Source of the DNA: Thiobacillus sp.
GTDB taxonomy: Bacteria; Pseudomonadota; Gammaproteobacteria; Burkholderiales; Thiobacillaceae
Direction of reading: 5' to 3'
Assembly: GCA_019459055.1 (NCBI GenBank)
Contig: JAIBEI010000014.1
Span: 1 to 64,000 of the forward strand
DNA: 64,000 nt
Numbering within the stretch: position 1 is the stretch's first letter; every line of letters starts with the position of its first letter. Made by a program: the position numbers and the translations under genes. Below are positions 29,418 to 38,343 of the stretch, one piece after another. The notes beneath the pieces were generated by a model. The model had not been told where the DNA came from. It saw nothing but the letters and a program-made list of their open reading frames with translations, and ran no database searches.

Positions 29418-29543
29418 ATGTGGCATGACGGCATGAGCGGATGGGGCATGGGGCTCGGCTGGATGGGAATTCTGTTCTGGATCGTACTCATCCTCGCGCT
29501 CGCCGCGCTGATCAAGTACCTGTTCGGCAAGTCCGGCGATTGA
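29418..29543 (+). CDS. Small membrane protein of the copper cluster
   Basis: A 41-residue ORF with GGAGGT upstream. MWHDGMSGWGMGLGWMGILF and the following IVLILALAALIKYLF form one transmembrane helix, preceded by a Met/Trp/Gly/His segment facing the periplasm or membrane surface. Short proteins of this type, with or without a C-terminal SHOCT segment, are common next to copper-resistance genes in proteobacteria. Function unknown. Confidence 0.65.
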   Translation: MWHDGMSGWGMGLGWMGILFWIVLILALAALIKYLFGKSGD

Positions 29544-29579
29544 TGAAGCGGCACCGAACAATGATCGATAGCTTTTTTC

Positions 29580-29738
29580 CATTACGCAGCATCGATAGCC
29601 ATCGTGGCCTCCGATCGGCCATACCGCAAGGGATTGCCCTTCGATGTGGCGAAGGTGGAGATTCTGCGCTTAACCGGCGTGCAGTTCGATCCGCAGGCGG
29701 TGGAAGCCTTCAGCGCCGAAGAAAAAACCCTGTGCTAG
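29580..29738 (+). pseudogene. HD-GYP phosphodiesterase C-terminal fragment
   Basis: A frame without a start codon encodes SDRPYRKGLPFDVAKVEIL and GVQFDPQAVEAF before TAG. This is the end of an HD-GYP-type domain (compare the family pattern SDRPYR...A...I...G.QFDP.VV). Everything upstream of it, including the catalytic HD, is gone. It is a gene fragment left in the copper island. Confidence 0.6.
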
Positions 29739-29820
29739 ATGGTTGCGATGAAGTGCGGGATGGCACCTATCGCGATGGTGGCAGGCAGAAAACAGGCGAA
29801 GGTTTGAACAGGAAAAAAGC

Positions 29821-30130
29821 ATGAAAACCATCGGCACCAGTTTCCTTTCGGTCCAGGACCCGCACAGAAATATCAAGGAGATCGATGTCAGCGTTCAGGG
29901 GGCCGCCCTGGATTACGCTGCCGTCGATGCCCTTGCCGAGGTTCTCGTCAAGAAGGTGGCCAGGGATGTGATGCTGGTCGCCTGGTTCGACGGAAAAACG
30001 ACGTGGGTATCCGGTAGTTCAAGAATGCGCCGGCGATAAGCTCGGTTGGCTCGCTTACGCCGAAAGCCAGGCGGCAGCCAGGGCTTGAATATCAACGGCG
30101 GCGAGTTTGTTTTCGTCTTCGCGACAGGAC
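29821..30130 (+). pseudogene. Frameshifted AF1514/DUF5619-like small protein
   Basis: The ATG at 29821 opens a well-formed start (MKTIGTSFLSVQDPHRNIKE ... LVKKVARDVMLVAWFDGK). After about residue 62 the conserved sequence jumps frame (YPVVQECAGDKLGWLAYAES), and jumps again near 30075 ([17 protein letters not shown]). Read with two single-base corrections it gives one protein of about 100 residues that resembles the small AF1514-type family; the family name is from memory. The intact frame ends early at 30039. Confidence 0.55.
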
Positions 30131-30151
30131 CTAAGAGACGAGAAGAAAGCC

Positions 30152-32536
30152 ATGGAAACCGTCACCATCGAAGTCGGGAATCTGCTGTCGGCATTGAGCG
30201 CTCTTGGCGTGGAAAAGCAGCTCATGACGCTTCCGGGCGTGCACAAGGCCGAGGTCAACTACGTCGCCGGAAGCGCCACCGTTGTGTACGACGAGACGGT
30301 GACGAATATCAAGACCATCAAGGCCCGGGTGCACGAGTGCGGCTATCACTGCGCGGGCGAGCGCCTGCCAAAACACATCTGCGTGCCGGAGGATCCCCCC
30401 GCTGCCGCCGCTGCCATTGCGCCTGCGGTGCCCGCCAGACACGTGCATGCGCGTGAAAATGCCGGGCACGTAGCGCCAGCGGGCAAGGCGGAGGCGATGG
30501 CACACGAAATGGGCCACGGTGCCGGCATGGACGCGCATTCGATGGCGCGCGGCATGCGCAACCGCTTCTGGGTTGCCTTGGCCTTCACCATTCCGGTCTT
30601 CGTTTATTCGCCCATGGGCGGCATGTTCACGCCGCCGGCGCCTCCGTTCGGGCTGCCGCTCAACATCTGGCTGTTCCTGCTTGCCAGTATCGCGGTGATC
30701 TATCCGGTGTGGCCGTTCGTGGTCGCCGCCTGGCGTGCGCTTAAGAACGGCGTGCTCAACATGGCGGTACTGGTGGTGCTTTCGGTCGGCACCGGCTACC
30801 TGTTCAGTGTGGGGGCGACTTTCTTCTTCGAGGGCGTGCAGTTCTACGAGGCGATCGCGGTGCTGCTGGTGTTCATCCTTCTCGGCCACTGGCTGGAGAT
30901 GCGTGCCCGAGCGGGCGCTTCTGCGGCAATCCGAACGCTGCTCGATCTTGCTCCACCGATGGCCACAGTGATTCGTGGGGGGCGCGAAATGGAACTGCCC
31001 ACCGCCGAGGTGCTGGCGGGCGACATGGTCATGATTCGCCCCGGCAACAAGATTCCGGTAGACGGCGAAGTGACTGAAGGCGAGACGCAGGTGGACGAAT
31101 CCATGCTCACCGGCGAGTCCATGCCGGTTGGAAAGAAACCCGGCGATACAGTAATCGGCGCGACCATCAACAAGAGCGGCAGCTTCCGCTACCGTGCCAC
31201 CAAGGTTGGTGCCGACACCGCGCTGGCGCAGATCGTCAAGCTGGTGCAGGAGGCGCAGAATTCCAAGGCCCCAGCGCAATTGCTGGCCGACCGTGCCTCG
31301 CAATGGCTGGTGCTTATCGCGCTGGTGATCGGCATCGCGACTTTCGCAGTTTGGTTCTGGTGGATCGGCCAGCCGCTGCTGCTCGCCCTCACGCTCACGA
31401 TTACCGTGTTCGTCATCGCCTGCCCGGATGCCCTCGGACTCGCTACGCCGATGGCGGTCATGGTGGGCACCGGCCTGGGGGCGATGAACGGTATCCTGTT
31501 CAAGAACGCTGCGGCGCTCGAAGAGGCTACAAGACTGGACATCATCATCTTCGACAAGACCGGCACACTCACCCTGGGCCAGCCCGACGTGGTGGACTTG
31601 GCAGCGGCGCCGGACGTCAGCGAAAACGCGGTACTCGCGCTTGCCGCCGCCGTGGAGCAAAGCTCCGAGCATCCCCTGGCGCAGGCAATTCTCAAACGTG
31701 CGGGAAAACTGGCGATGCCGCCAGCAACCGGCTTTACCAACATCGACGGCATGGGCGCCAAGGGAGAAGTCGAGGGGCGCACGGTGCTGCTAGGCAATCG
31801 CAAACTGATGCAGGCCGAGAAAGTCGACATGGGAGGACTCGTGTCGCGCGCCGACGAGATGCAGGGGGCAGGGCGGACGGTTGTGCATGTTGCGCATGGA
31901 GGCAAGCTGGTCGGGCTCATTGCCATTGCCGATGCACCGCGCCCCACCTCGGCAGTGACAGTGCAGAAACTGCGCGAACGCGGCGTGCAGGTAGCGATGC
32001 TCACGGGCGACAATCAGGCGACAGCCGAACGCATCGCCGCGGGGCTGGGCATCGATATTGTGCTCGCCGATGTGCTGCCTGGGCAGAAGGCAGACAAGGT
32101 GAAGGAACTGCAGGCACAGGGCAAGAAAGTCGGCATGGTCGGCGACGGCATCAACGATGCACCAGCGCTGACGCAGGCGGATGTGGGCTTCGCCATCGGC
32201 GCCGGTACCGACGTGGCGATGGAATCCGCCGACGTGGTGCTGATGAAGAGCGATCCGTTCGACGTGGTCGGTGCGATCGTGCTGTCACGCGCGACGCTCA
32301 CCAAGATGCACCAGAACCTGTGGTGGGCGGTCGCCTACAACGTGGTCGCCTTCCCGGTCGCGGCCGGAGTGTTGTATCCGTTCGTCATCAGTCCCGAGAT
32401 TGCGGCACTCGCCATGTCCGGCAGCTCGGCGCTGGTGGCTGTCAACGCGCTGTTGCTCAAACGCAGCCATCTCGAAGGCATCCGTGCGCACCCTGCAGCG
32501 ACACGCACCATTGGGGATAAAGCCGTCGTCACATAA
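30152..32536 (+). CDS. copB: CopB-like P1B-type copper ATPase with CPD motif
   Basis: A 794-residue heavy-metal ATPase. The N-terminal HMA-like fold (about 1-68) has no GMTCxxC; the loop reads [12 protein letters not shown] His/Met-rich linker follows ([26 protein letters not shown]), as in CopB proteins. Catalytic parts are intact: TGES, phosphorylation site DKTGTLT, the HP loop [18 protein letters not shown]. The TM6 metal motif is [10 protein letters not shown], with Asp where CPC (Cu) or CPH (CopB) is expected. It has eight predicted helices and a C-terminal end of [11 protein letters not shown] start at METVTIEV (30152). It closes the rightward copper cluster. Confidence 0.9.
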   Translation: METVTIEVGNLLSALSALGVEKQLMTLPGVHKAEVNYVAGSATVVYDETVTNIKTIKARVHECGYHCAGERLPKHICVPEDPPAAAAAIAPAVPARHVHARENAGHVAPAGKAEAMAHEMGHGAGMDAHSMARGMRNRFWVALAFTIPVFVYSPMGGMFTPPAPPFGLPLNIWLFLLASIAVIYPVWPFVVAAWRALKNGVLNMAVLVVLSVGTGYLFSVGATFFFEGVQFYEAIAVLLVFILLGHWLEMRARAGASAAIRTLLDLAPPMATVIRGGREMELPTAEVLAGDMVMIRPGNKIPVDGEVTEGETQVDESMLTGESMPVGKKPGDTVIGATINKSGSFRYRATKVGADTALAQIVKLVQEAQNSKAPAQLLADRASQWLVLIALVIGIATFAVWFWWIGQPLLLALTLTITVFVIACPDALGLATPMAVMVGTGLGAMNGILFKNAAALEEATRLDIIIFDKTGTLTLGQPDVVDLAAAPDVSENAVLALAAAVEQSSEHPLAQAILKRAGKLAMPPATGFTNIDGMGAKGEVEGRTVLLGNRKLMQAEKVDMGGLVSRADEMQGAGRTVVHVAHGGKLVGLIAIADAPRPTSAVTVQKLRERGVQVAMLTGDNQATAERIAAGLGIDIVLADVLPGQKADKVKELQAQGKKVGMVGDGINDAPALTQADVGFAIGAGTDVAMESADVVLMKSDPFDVVGAIVLSRATLTKMHQNLWWAVAYNVVAFPVAAGVLYPFVISPEIAALAMSGSSALVAVNALLLKRSHLEGIRAHPAATRTIGDKAVVT

Positions 32537-32675
32537 CAAACCCTGAGCGCCACGGTGGATGCGAAATCGCGCCCGCGTGCGTCGATGTATCCCCGGTCCG
32601 ACAGAAATGGCTCCACGTTTTCGCGCACCGTCTTCGAGTATCTTGTCGCTTCGCGATGTTCACGTTAAAACAACT

Positions 32676-33173
32676 TTAACGCGGCGCCTGCCAGCAGTTG
32701 TTGTTGATCTGCCAGGTCATCGAGAGTTGCTCGCTGGCGGGGTACAGCACGTATTTGATGCCAATGTAGTCGGCGCCTTGGCGCCAGAACATGGCCAGCA
32801 GGTTCTTTTCGCCGCTGGCGATGACGCTGGTATGGGGGATGACCTTAAGCGGGTTGCCGTAGAGGTTGGAATAGTTCGAGGCGACGATGACGAAGTGGCG
32901 GAAGGCCGGTTCGATTTCCTGGTCGAACGCCACCAGCTTGTCGTTGCAGAAGGTGAACAGGAAGCGGCGGCCGCCGGGGCTGTTGGGCAGGTCGTAGACA
33001 AACAGGCCGTCGTTGCCGACGGGCAGGGACTTGTCGAAATTCCAGGTATTGAGCGCCTGCTCGACCTCGGCGCGGCTCATGCCATTTTTGAATTCACCCA
33101 CTTCCCACGCCAGGGCAGACGGGACGAGCAGCAGCCCGGCAAGCAGGCCAAGCATTTTTGTTTTCGCTGTCAT
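32676..33173 (-). CDS. Secreted protein of unknown function
   Basis: A 165-residue protein with a signal peptide (MTAKTKMLGLLAGLLLVPSALA). The mature part begins with a segment like bacterial lipoprotein assembly modules (EVGEFKNGMSRAEVEQALN). It then has beta-rich sequence with two Cys and an aromatic C-terminus (YVLYPASEQLSMTWQINNN). No enzyme motif is seen. The frame is open upstream, but the ATG at 33173 starts the signal peptide. It lies downstream of the DUF4197 gene on the same strand. Confidence 0.65.
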   Translation of the reverse strand: MTAKTKMLGLLAGLLLVPSALAWEVGEFKNGMSRAEVEQALNTWNFDKSLPVGNDGLFVYDLPNSPGGRRFLFTFCNDKLVAFDQEIEPAFRHFVIVASNYSNLYGNPLKVIPHTSVIASGEKNLLAMFWRQGADYIGIKYVLYPASEQLSMTWQINNNCWQAPR

Positions 33174-33252
33174 GGCGATCCCGGATGCGCGGCGCGAACC
33201 CGCCTGAAGCAGGGCTCTGCGTGCCACATGGCGTGCGGCGGTCTGGTCCACA

Positions 33253-33999
33253 TTACTTGCCGCGGATGGCGCCAAAGACTTTTTTCAGCAAGTCGCTACC
33301 GGCCTGCATGGGGTTGGCGCGGATGGCCGCCTCTTTTTCCCCGATCAGGATATAGAGCCGGTCGAGTGCCTGCTGGGTGACGTATTGCTCGACGCTGGCC
33401 TGCTTCTTGTCGATCAGGTCGAACTGCGCGGCCGCGCCGGCGTACCGGTTGTATTGCTGCGCCAGCCCGACCTTGTCGGTGCTGGCCTTGACGATGGGGC
33501 CGAAGCGCTCGGTGAGCCGGGCCTCGGTTTTGCTGCGGAAGAAGTCGGTGGCCGAGGTCTGCCCGCCGGTCAGGATGCCTCGGGCATCGTCCAGCGTCAT
33601 CTCCTTCACCGCATCGACCAGCAGGGTTTGGGCTTCGGGCACCGCCGCCTCGGCGGCGCGGTTCATCGACAGCACCAGCTCGTCGGCCTGCCTGCCCATG
33701 CCGAGCATGCGCATGGCCTTTTCGGCTTTTTGCAGGCCGGGCGGCAGCGGGATTTTCAGCGCGGGGTTGCCGAAGAAGCCGTCCTTCTGGCCGAGCTGGG
33801 CGACGGCGGCATCCGCCCCGCGGGTGAGCGCCTCCTTCAGTCCGGCGTTGATGTCGGTGGTGGAGAGCGTGTCGACCCCGTTGGCCGTTGGCTGGCTGGC
33901 GGGTTTGCCCAGAACGCCCTTCAGGATTTCGTTCCAGTCGATCGCGTGGGCGGGCAGGGCCAGAGTAAGGCCGGTGGCCAGGATCATCCATCGCTTCAT
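33253..33999 (-). CDS. DUF4197 family exported protein
   Basis: A 248-residue helical protein. The signal peptide MKRWMILATGLTLALPAHA is followed by the DUF4197 body (DINAGLKEALTRGADAAVAQ; PLPPGLQKAEKAMRMLGMG; ATDFFRSKT). Family function is unknown; members are periplasmic or outer-membrane-associated in proteobacteria. GGAG lies 8 nt before the ATG at 33999. Confidence 0.85.
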   Translation of the reverse strand: MKRWMILATGLTLALPAHAIDWNEILKGVLGKPASQPTANGVDTLSTTDINAGLKEALTRGADAAVAQLGQKDGFFGNPALKIPLPPGLQKAEKAMRMLGMGRQADELVLSMNRAAEAAVPEAQTLLVDAVKEMTLDDARGILTGGQTSATDFFRSKTEARLTERFGPIVKASTDKVGLAQQYNRYAGAAAQFDLIDKKQASVEQYVTQQALDRLYILIGEKEAAIRANPMQAGSDLLKKVFGAIRGK

Positions 34000-34124
34000 G
34001 GTGCATCTCCTCAAGTGATTCCTGAAACCGCAGTGCGCCACCCTTACTCAACAAACCATTGATTTCCTATCGTTCTTAGTGCCGCGGGACATATCTCGGT
34101 GGTGGGGGTTTCAGGGTGATTGGA

Positions 34125-35522
34125 CTACAGCACTTCTGCAGCATAGTCCGCCAGACGCGAACGTTCGCCCCGCTGCAGGGTGACGTGGCCGTTGTGCGGC
34201 CAGCCCTTGAAGTGGTCGACCACGTAGGTGAGGCCGGAGCTGCCTTCGGTGAGGTAGGGCGTGTCGATCTGCGAGATGTTGCCCAGGCACACCACCTTGG
34301 TTCCCGGCCCGGCGCGCGTGATCAGCGTCTTCATCTGCTTGGGCGTGAGGTTCTGCGCTTCATCAATAATAAGAAATTTATTGAGAAAGGTGCGCCCGCG
34401 CATGAAATTCAACGACTTGACCTTGATCCGGGAACGGACCAGATCCTGCGTCGCCGCGCGCCCCCAGTCGCCGCCGTCGTCCTCGCTTTTGTTCAGCACC
34501 TCGAGGTTGTCTTCCAGCGCGCCCATCCACGGTGTCATTTTTTCTTCCTCGGTGCCGGGCAGAAAGCCGATGTCCTCGCCGACCGGCACGGTGACGCGGG
34601 TCATGATGATTTCACTGTAGAGCTTTTTGTCGAGCACCTGGGCCAGCGCGGCAGCCAGGGTCAGCAGGGTTTTGCCGGTGCCGGCCTGGCCGAGCAGGGT
34701 GACGAAATCGATCTCGGGATCCATCAGCACGTTGAGCGCAAAGTTCTGCTCGCGATTGCGCGCGACGATGCCCCAGACGTTGTTCTTGGTGTGGCTGAAG
34801 TCGCGCACCGTGACCATTTCCGCCTGCTTGCCTTCGACTTTGAGCACCTTGGCATAGAGCGGGTTGGGGCCTTCCTGGAACACGAATTCGTTCGGCAGGA
34901 AACTGGAAACCAGCGGTCCCGTGATGCGGTAATGGGTGTGGCCGTTGGCCTGCCACGACTCCATGCCCTTGCCGTGGGTGTCCCAGAAGTCGGCGGGCAG
35001 TTCGCGCAGGCCGGCATACAGCAGGTCGGTGTCTTCCAGCACCTTGTCGTTGAAGTAGTCCTCGGCCGGCAGCCCCAGCGTGCGCGCCTTGATCCGCATG
35101 TTGATGTCTTTCGACACCAGGATGACCTGACGCTTGGGGTGGTGGCGCGCCAGGAACAGCACCACGCCGAGAATCTGGTTGTCTACCTTGGAAGTCGGCA
35201 GGGAGAGCGGGATGTCGCCGGTGATCGCCTGGGTCTGCAGGAACAGCTTGCCCGTAGCGGCATTGTGGCTGTGCGGCGCCAGCGGCACACCTTCCTCGAT
35301 GGTGTCGAGCTTGCTGACCATCTCGTCGAGAAAGCGGCTGGCCTGGCGGGCGTTGCGCGAGACTTCGGTCATGCCCTTCTTGTGCTGGTCGAGTTCCTCC
35401 AGGGTGGCGATCGGCACGTAGATGTCGTGCTCCTCGAAACGGAACAGGCTGGTGGGGTCGTGCATCAGCACGTTGGTATCGAGTACGAACAGCTTGGTCT
35501 GGGCAGCGGCTTTTCTCGGCAT
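34125..35522 (-). CDS. phoH2: PhoH-family ATPase with PIN domain
   Basis: A 465-residue PIN-PhoH fusion (PhoH2 type). The N-terminal PIN RNase domain (about 8-140) has acidic residues in LDTNVLMHD and an Asp in SKDINMRIKA. The C-terminal PhoH ATPase has Walker A GQAGTGKT and Walker B FLIIDEAQN. PhoH2 proteins act as ATP-dependent RNA helicase/RNases in other bacteria. The gene stands alone and is divergent from the HIRAN-domain gene. The symbol denotes family type. Confidence 0.88.
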   Translation of the reverse strand: MPRKAAAQTKLFVLDTNVLMHDPTSLFRFEEHDIYVPIATLEELDQHKKGMTEVSRNARQASRFLDEMVSKLDTIEEGVPLAPHSHNAATGKLFLQTQAITGDIPLSLPTSKVDNQILGVVLFLARHHPKRQVILVSKDINMRIKARTLGLPAEDYFNDKVLEDTDLLYAGLRELPADFWDTHGKGMESWQANGHTHYRITGPLVSSFLPNEFVFQEGPNPLYAKVLKVEGKQAEMVTVRDFSHTKNNVWGIVARNREQNFALNVLMDPEIDFVTLLGQAGTGKTLLTLAAALAQVLDKKLYSEIIMTRVTVPVGEDIGFLPGTEEEKMTPWMGALEDNLEVLNKSEDDGGDWGRAATQDLVRSRIKVKSLNFMRGRTFLNKFLIIDEAQNLTPKQMKTLITRAGPGTKVVCLGNISQIDTPYLTEGSSGLTYVVDHFKGWPHNGHVTLQRGERSRLADYAAEVL

Positions 35523-35683
35523 GGCGTGGGATCACGGAGGTGGTTGGAATGCATTCATCCTACATCAAGCCGAAGCGGGCCTGTCGAGTCGGAAAAGTAA
35601 ACCCGAAACCTGCCCGCCGGCACGGATCGGGCAGCGGTTTTCTCAGTAGAATGCTGCGTTACCCCTGAAATTCGGGCCATCGC

Positions 35684-36064
35684 ATGATTCGTCGGCTGCT
35701 GTTGCTGTGTATGGTGTGGATATGGGCGCCGCCGCTCTGCGCCCAGGTCGCCGCGCACATCTTGCTGCAGGATTCGCCGCTGGCCGGGTTCCAGTACCAC
35801 GCGGGCAAGGCGCTGTGGCCGCGGATGCAGGTGGGCGATGCGCTCACCCTGGTTCGCGAGCCGGACAACCCCCATGATGCCAGGGCCGTGCGGGTGGAAT
35901 GGCAGGGCCACAAGATCGGCTATGTGCCGCGCCGCGAGAACGCCGATGTGGCGCGCTTCATGGATGACGGCCGGACCTTGGTGGCACGCATCGTGCGGCT
36001 GGCCGAGGTGCGCGACCCGTGGTCGCGGGTGCGTTTCGAGATCCTGATTCCCTTGCAGCCCTGA
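35684..36064 (+). CDS. Exported HIRAN-domain protein
   Basis: A 126-residue protein with a short hydrophobic leader (MIRRLLLLCMVWIWAPPLCA) and a single HIRAN domain (AGFQYHAGKALW; LVREPDNPHDARAVRVEW; KIGYVPRRENADVARFM). HIRAN domains usually recognise DNA ends in fork-remodelling helicases; a stand-alone secreted copy is found in several proteobacteria with unknown role. It ends 12 bp before the next ATG and shares its transcript. Confidence 0.82.
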   Translation: MIRRLLLLCMVWIWAPPLCAQVAAHILLQDSPLAGFQYHAGKALWPRMQVGDALTLVREPDNPHDARAVRVEWQGHKIGYVPRRENADVARFMDDGRTLVARIVRLAEVRDPWSRVRFEILIPLQP

Positions 36065-36075
36065 AGGAGGACGTT

Positions 36076-37164
36076 ATGAAGCGCCTGATCCTGTCCATCA
36101 TGATGCTGTTTGCCTGGCTGGCGCCGGCAGCCGCGGATTCGCTGCCGCTTGCCCGCCTCAAATTGCCGCCCGGATTCGAGATCGAGCTGTTCGCTCGCGT
36201 GCCCAACGCGCGGCAGATGGCGCTCGGCAACAACACCCTGTTCGTCGGCAGCATGCGCGCCGGCAAGGTCTATGCGATTCCGCTCCGGGGCGCGCGCAAG
36301 CCGGTGGTCATTGCCGACGGACTCGATATGCCGGTGGGCGTGGCGTTCCGCGACGGCGACCTCTACGTGTCGGCGGTGAGCCGCATCCTGCGGCTTGCCG
36401 GCATCGAGGCGCGCCTGGACAAGCCGCCGCGGCCCGAGGTGGTCAGCAGCGCCTATCCGGGCGACCCCCATCACGGCTGGAAATTCATCGCCTTCGGACC
36501 CGATGGCAGGCTGTATGTGCCGGTCGGTGCGCCGTGCAACATCTGCGAACCCGACCCGGATCGTTACGCCAATATCACCGCGCTCGATGTGGCGAGCGGC
36601 AAGATCGAGGTGGTCGCGCGCGGCGTGCGCAACACGGTCGGCTTCGACTGGCAGCCGCAGAGCGGCGAGCTGTGGTTCACCGACAACGGTCGCGACTGGC
36701 TGGGCGACGATGCGCCGCCGGACGAGCTCAATCGCGTCAGCCGGCCCGGCCAGCACTTCGGCTATCCGTACTGCCACGGCGGAACGATTGCCGATCCCGA
36801 ATTTGGACGCGCCCGGCGCTGCGCCGAATTCGTTGCGCCGGCGCGGAACCTGGGTGCGCACGTGGCCAGCCTGGGCATGCGCTTCTATACCGGCACCCGG
36901 TTTCCCGAGCGTTACCGCAATGCGGTCTTCATCGCCGAGCACGGCTCGTGGAACCGCAGCAGCAAAACCGGCTACCGGGTTAGCGTGGTGCGCCTGCAGG
37001 ATGGCCGCGCGGTGAGCCACGAACCCTTCGTCAGCGGCTGGCTGCAGGGCGACACTGCCTGGGGCCGTCCCGCCGACGTGCTGGCGATGCCGGACGGCAG
37101 TCTGCTGGTGTCGGACGACCACGCCGGCGCGATTTACCGCGTCACCTATCGCGGCAGCCGGTAA
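36076..37164 (+). CDS. PQQ-type sorbosone/glucose dehydrogenase-like protein
   Basis: A 362-residue secreted six-bladed beta-propeller of the sorbosone dehydrogenase/soluble aldose dehydrogenase group. The signal peptide runs to AAAD. Blade motifs include GWKFIAFGPDGRLYVPVGAPCN, WFTDNGRDWLGDDAPPDELN, HFGYPYCHGG and FIAEHGSWNRS, with the propeller Ca/PQQ-site style residues. Two CxxC-like Cys pairs (CNIC; Cys in PYCHG) are typical. The ATG at 36076 has AAGGAGG 5 nt upstream. The substrate is unknown, and no PQQ biosynthesis genes are in view. Confidence 0.82.
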   Translation: MKRLILSIMMLFAWLAPAAADSLPLARLKLPPGFEIELFARVPNARQMALGNNTLFVGSMRAGKVYAIPLRGARKPVVIADGLDMPVGVAFRDGDLYVSAVSRILRLAGIEARLDKPPRPEVVSSAYPGDPHHGWKFIAFGPDGRLYVPVGAPCNICEPDPDRYANITALDVASGKIEVVARGVRNTVGFDWQPQSGELWFTDNGRDWLGDDAPPDELNRVSRPGQHFGYPYCHGGTIADPEFGRARRCAEFVAPARNLGAHVASLGMRFYTGTRFPERYRNAVFIAEHGSWNRSSKTGYRVSVVRLQDGRAVSHEPFVSGWLQGDTAWGRPADVLAMPDGSLLVSDDHAGAIYRVTYRGSR

Positions 37165-37174
37165 AATTACACGC

Positions 37175-37864
37175 ATGAAACTGCTCGTCCTCGATACCTC
37201 AACCGAATGGTGCTCGGCCGCGCTGTGGCTCGACGGCCAGATCCAGGCGCGCCGGGTGCTGGCCGGGCAGCGGCACAGCAGCCTGCTGCTGCCGATGGTG
37301 GACGAACTGCTGCGCGAGTCGGACCTCGGCCTGCGCCAGCTCGATGGCATCGGCTATGGCGCCGGCCCCGGCTCGTTCACCGGCCTCAGGATCGCCTGCG
37401 CGGTGACGCAGGGGCTGGCGTTCGGTGCCGACTTGCCGGTGGTGGGCATCTCCACGCTGGAATCGATTGCCGAACAGGCGGGTGCGGAGCAAGTGCTGAC
37501 CGTGCTCGATGCGCGCATGGCGGAGGTCTACTGGGCGGCGTATCGACGCGACGGTAACGGCTGGTGTGCCGTGAGCGAGCCGCAATTGGCGCTGCCCGAA
37601 TCGGTGTCGGTGCCGTCTGGCGGCGAGTGGGTCGGCGCCGGCAACGGCTTTGCCGCGCTCGGCACAGTGCTGCGCCCGCGCCTTGCGGCACAACTCGCGC
37701 GCATCGACGACACGCTGATGCCCGACGCCGCGGCAATGGCGCCGCTCGCAGCCCAGGCATTCCAACGCGGCGAGGGCATGGATGCCGCGCTTGCCGCGCC
37801 GATTTACCTGCGCGACAAGGTGGCGCTGACGGTGGACGAGCGCCGCCGTAAAAAGTCCGCATGA
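37175..37864 (+). CDS. tsaB: tRNA t6A modification protein TsaB
   Basis: A 229-residue Kae1/Gcp-fold protein that pairs with TsaD to form N6-threonylcarbamoyladenosine in ANN-decoding tRNAs. Key parts are LVLDTSTEWCSAALW at the start, the YGAGPGSFTGLRIACA motif and the truncated C-terminal lobe that separates TsaB from TsaD. It overlaps rimI by 4 bp, a common tsaB-rimI arrangement. Confidence 0.93.
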   Translation: MKLLVLDTSTEWCSAALWLDGQIQARRVLAGQRHSSLLLPMVDELLRESDLGLRQLDGIGYGAGPGSFTGLRIACAVTQGLAFGADLPVVGISTLESIAEQAGAEQVLTVLDARMAEVYWAAYRRDGNGWCAVSEPQLALPESVSVPSGGEWVGAGNGFAALGTVLRPRLAAQLARIDDTLMPDAAAMAPLAAQAFQRGEGMDAALAAPIYLRDKVALTVDERRRKKSA

Positions 37865-38343
37865 GCGCCCTGCCAGACATTCCGGTCCACGAAGTTGCGC
37901 ACCGCCTGCGCCCGATGACCGAGGCCGATCTGCCGCGCATCCACCGCATCGAACTGGCGAGTTACGAATACCCGTGGAGCCTGGGGAATTTCGCCGATTC
38001 GCTCGGTGCCGGCTACAGCATGTGGGTGCGCGAAGCCGAGGGCGAGGTGATCGGCTATTACGCGATGATGGCGGCGGCGGGCGAAGCGCATCTGCTCAAC
38101 CTAACCATCGCGCCGATCTGGCGGCGCCACGGTCTCGGGCGCGATCTGCTCGACCACTGCCTGGCGTGCGCCCGCGATCACAAGGCCGAAAGTCTGTTTC
38201 TCGAAGTGCGCGCCTCCAACACGGCTGCTATTGCCCTGTACCGCAGCAGCGGTTTCGCCGATCTGGCGGTGCGGCGCGGCTACTATCCCGCACGCGGCGG
38301 TCGCGAAGACGCGCTCATCATGAAGCGTGATCTGTCATGCTGA
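37861..38343 (+). CDS. rimI: Ribosomal protein S18-alanine N-acetyltransferase
   Basis: A 160-residue GNAT acetyltransferase. The acetyl-CoA loop is WRRHGLGRDLLDHCL (R/Q-x-x-G-x-G/A), followed by FLEVRASNTAAIALYRSSGF and the terminal DALIMKRDL. RimI acetylates the N-terminal Ala of S18. It lies in a tight tsaB-rimI-udg operon with short overlaps. Confidence 0.93.
   Translation: MSALPDIPVHEVAHRLRPMTEADLPRIHRIELASYEYPWSLGNFADSLGAGYSMWVREAEGEVIGYYAMMAAAGEAHLLNLTIAPIWRRHGLGRDLLDHCLACARDHKAESLFLEVRASNTAAIALYRSSGFADLAVRRGYYPARGGREDALIMKRDLSC

Noticed and set aside
29000-29554. Open frames on both strands between the 50-residue and 41-residue proteins (78 codons on plus at 29166-29402; 184 codons on minus)
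   Set aside because: Neither product is recognisable; the minus frame is antisense to two likely small genes. Left uncalled, though the plus frame, starting at the stop of the 50-residue gene, is not excluded.
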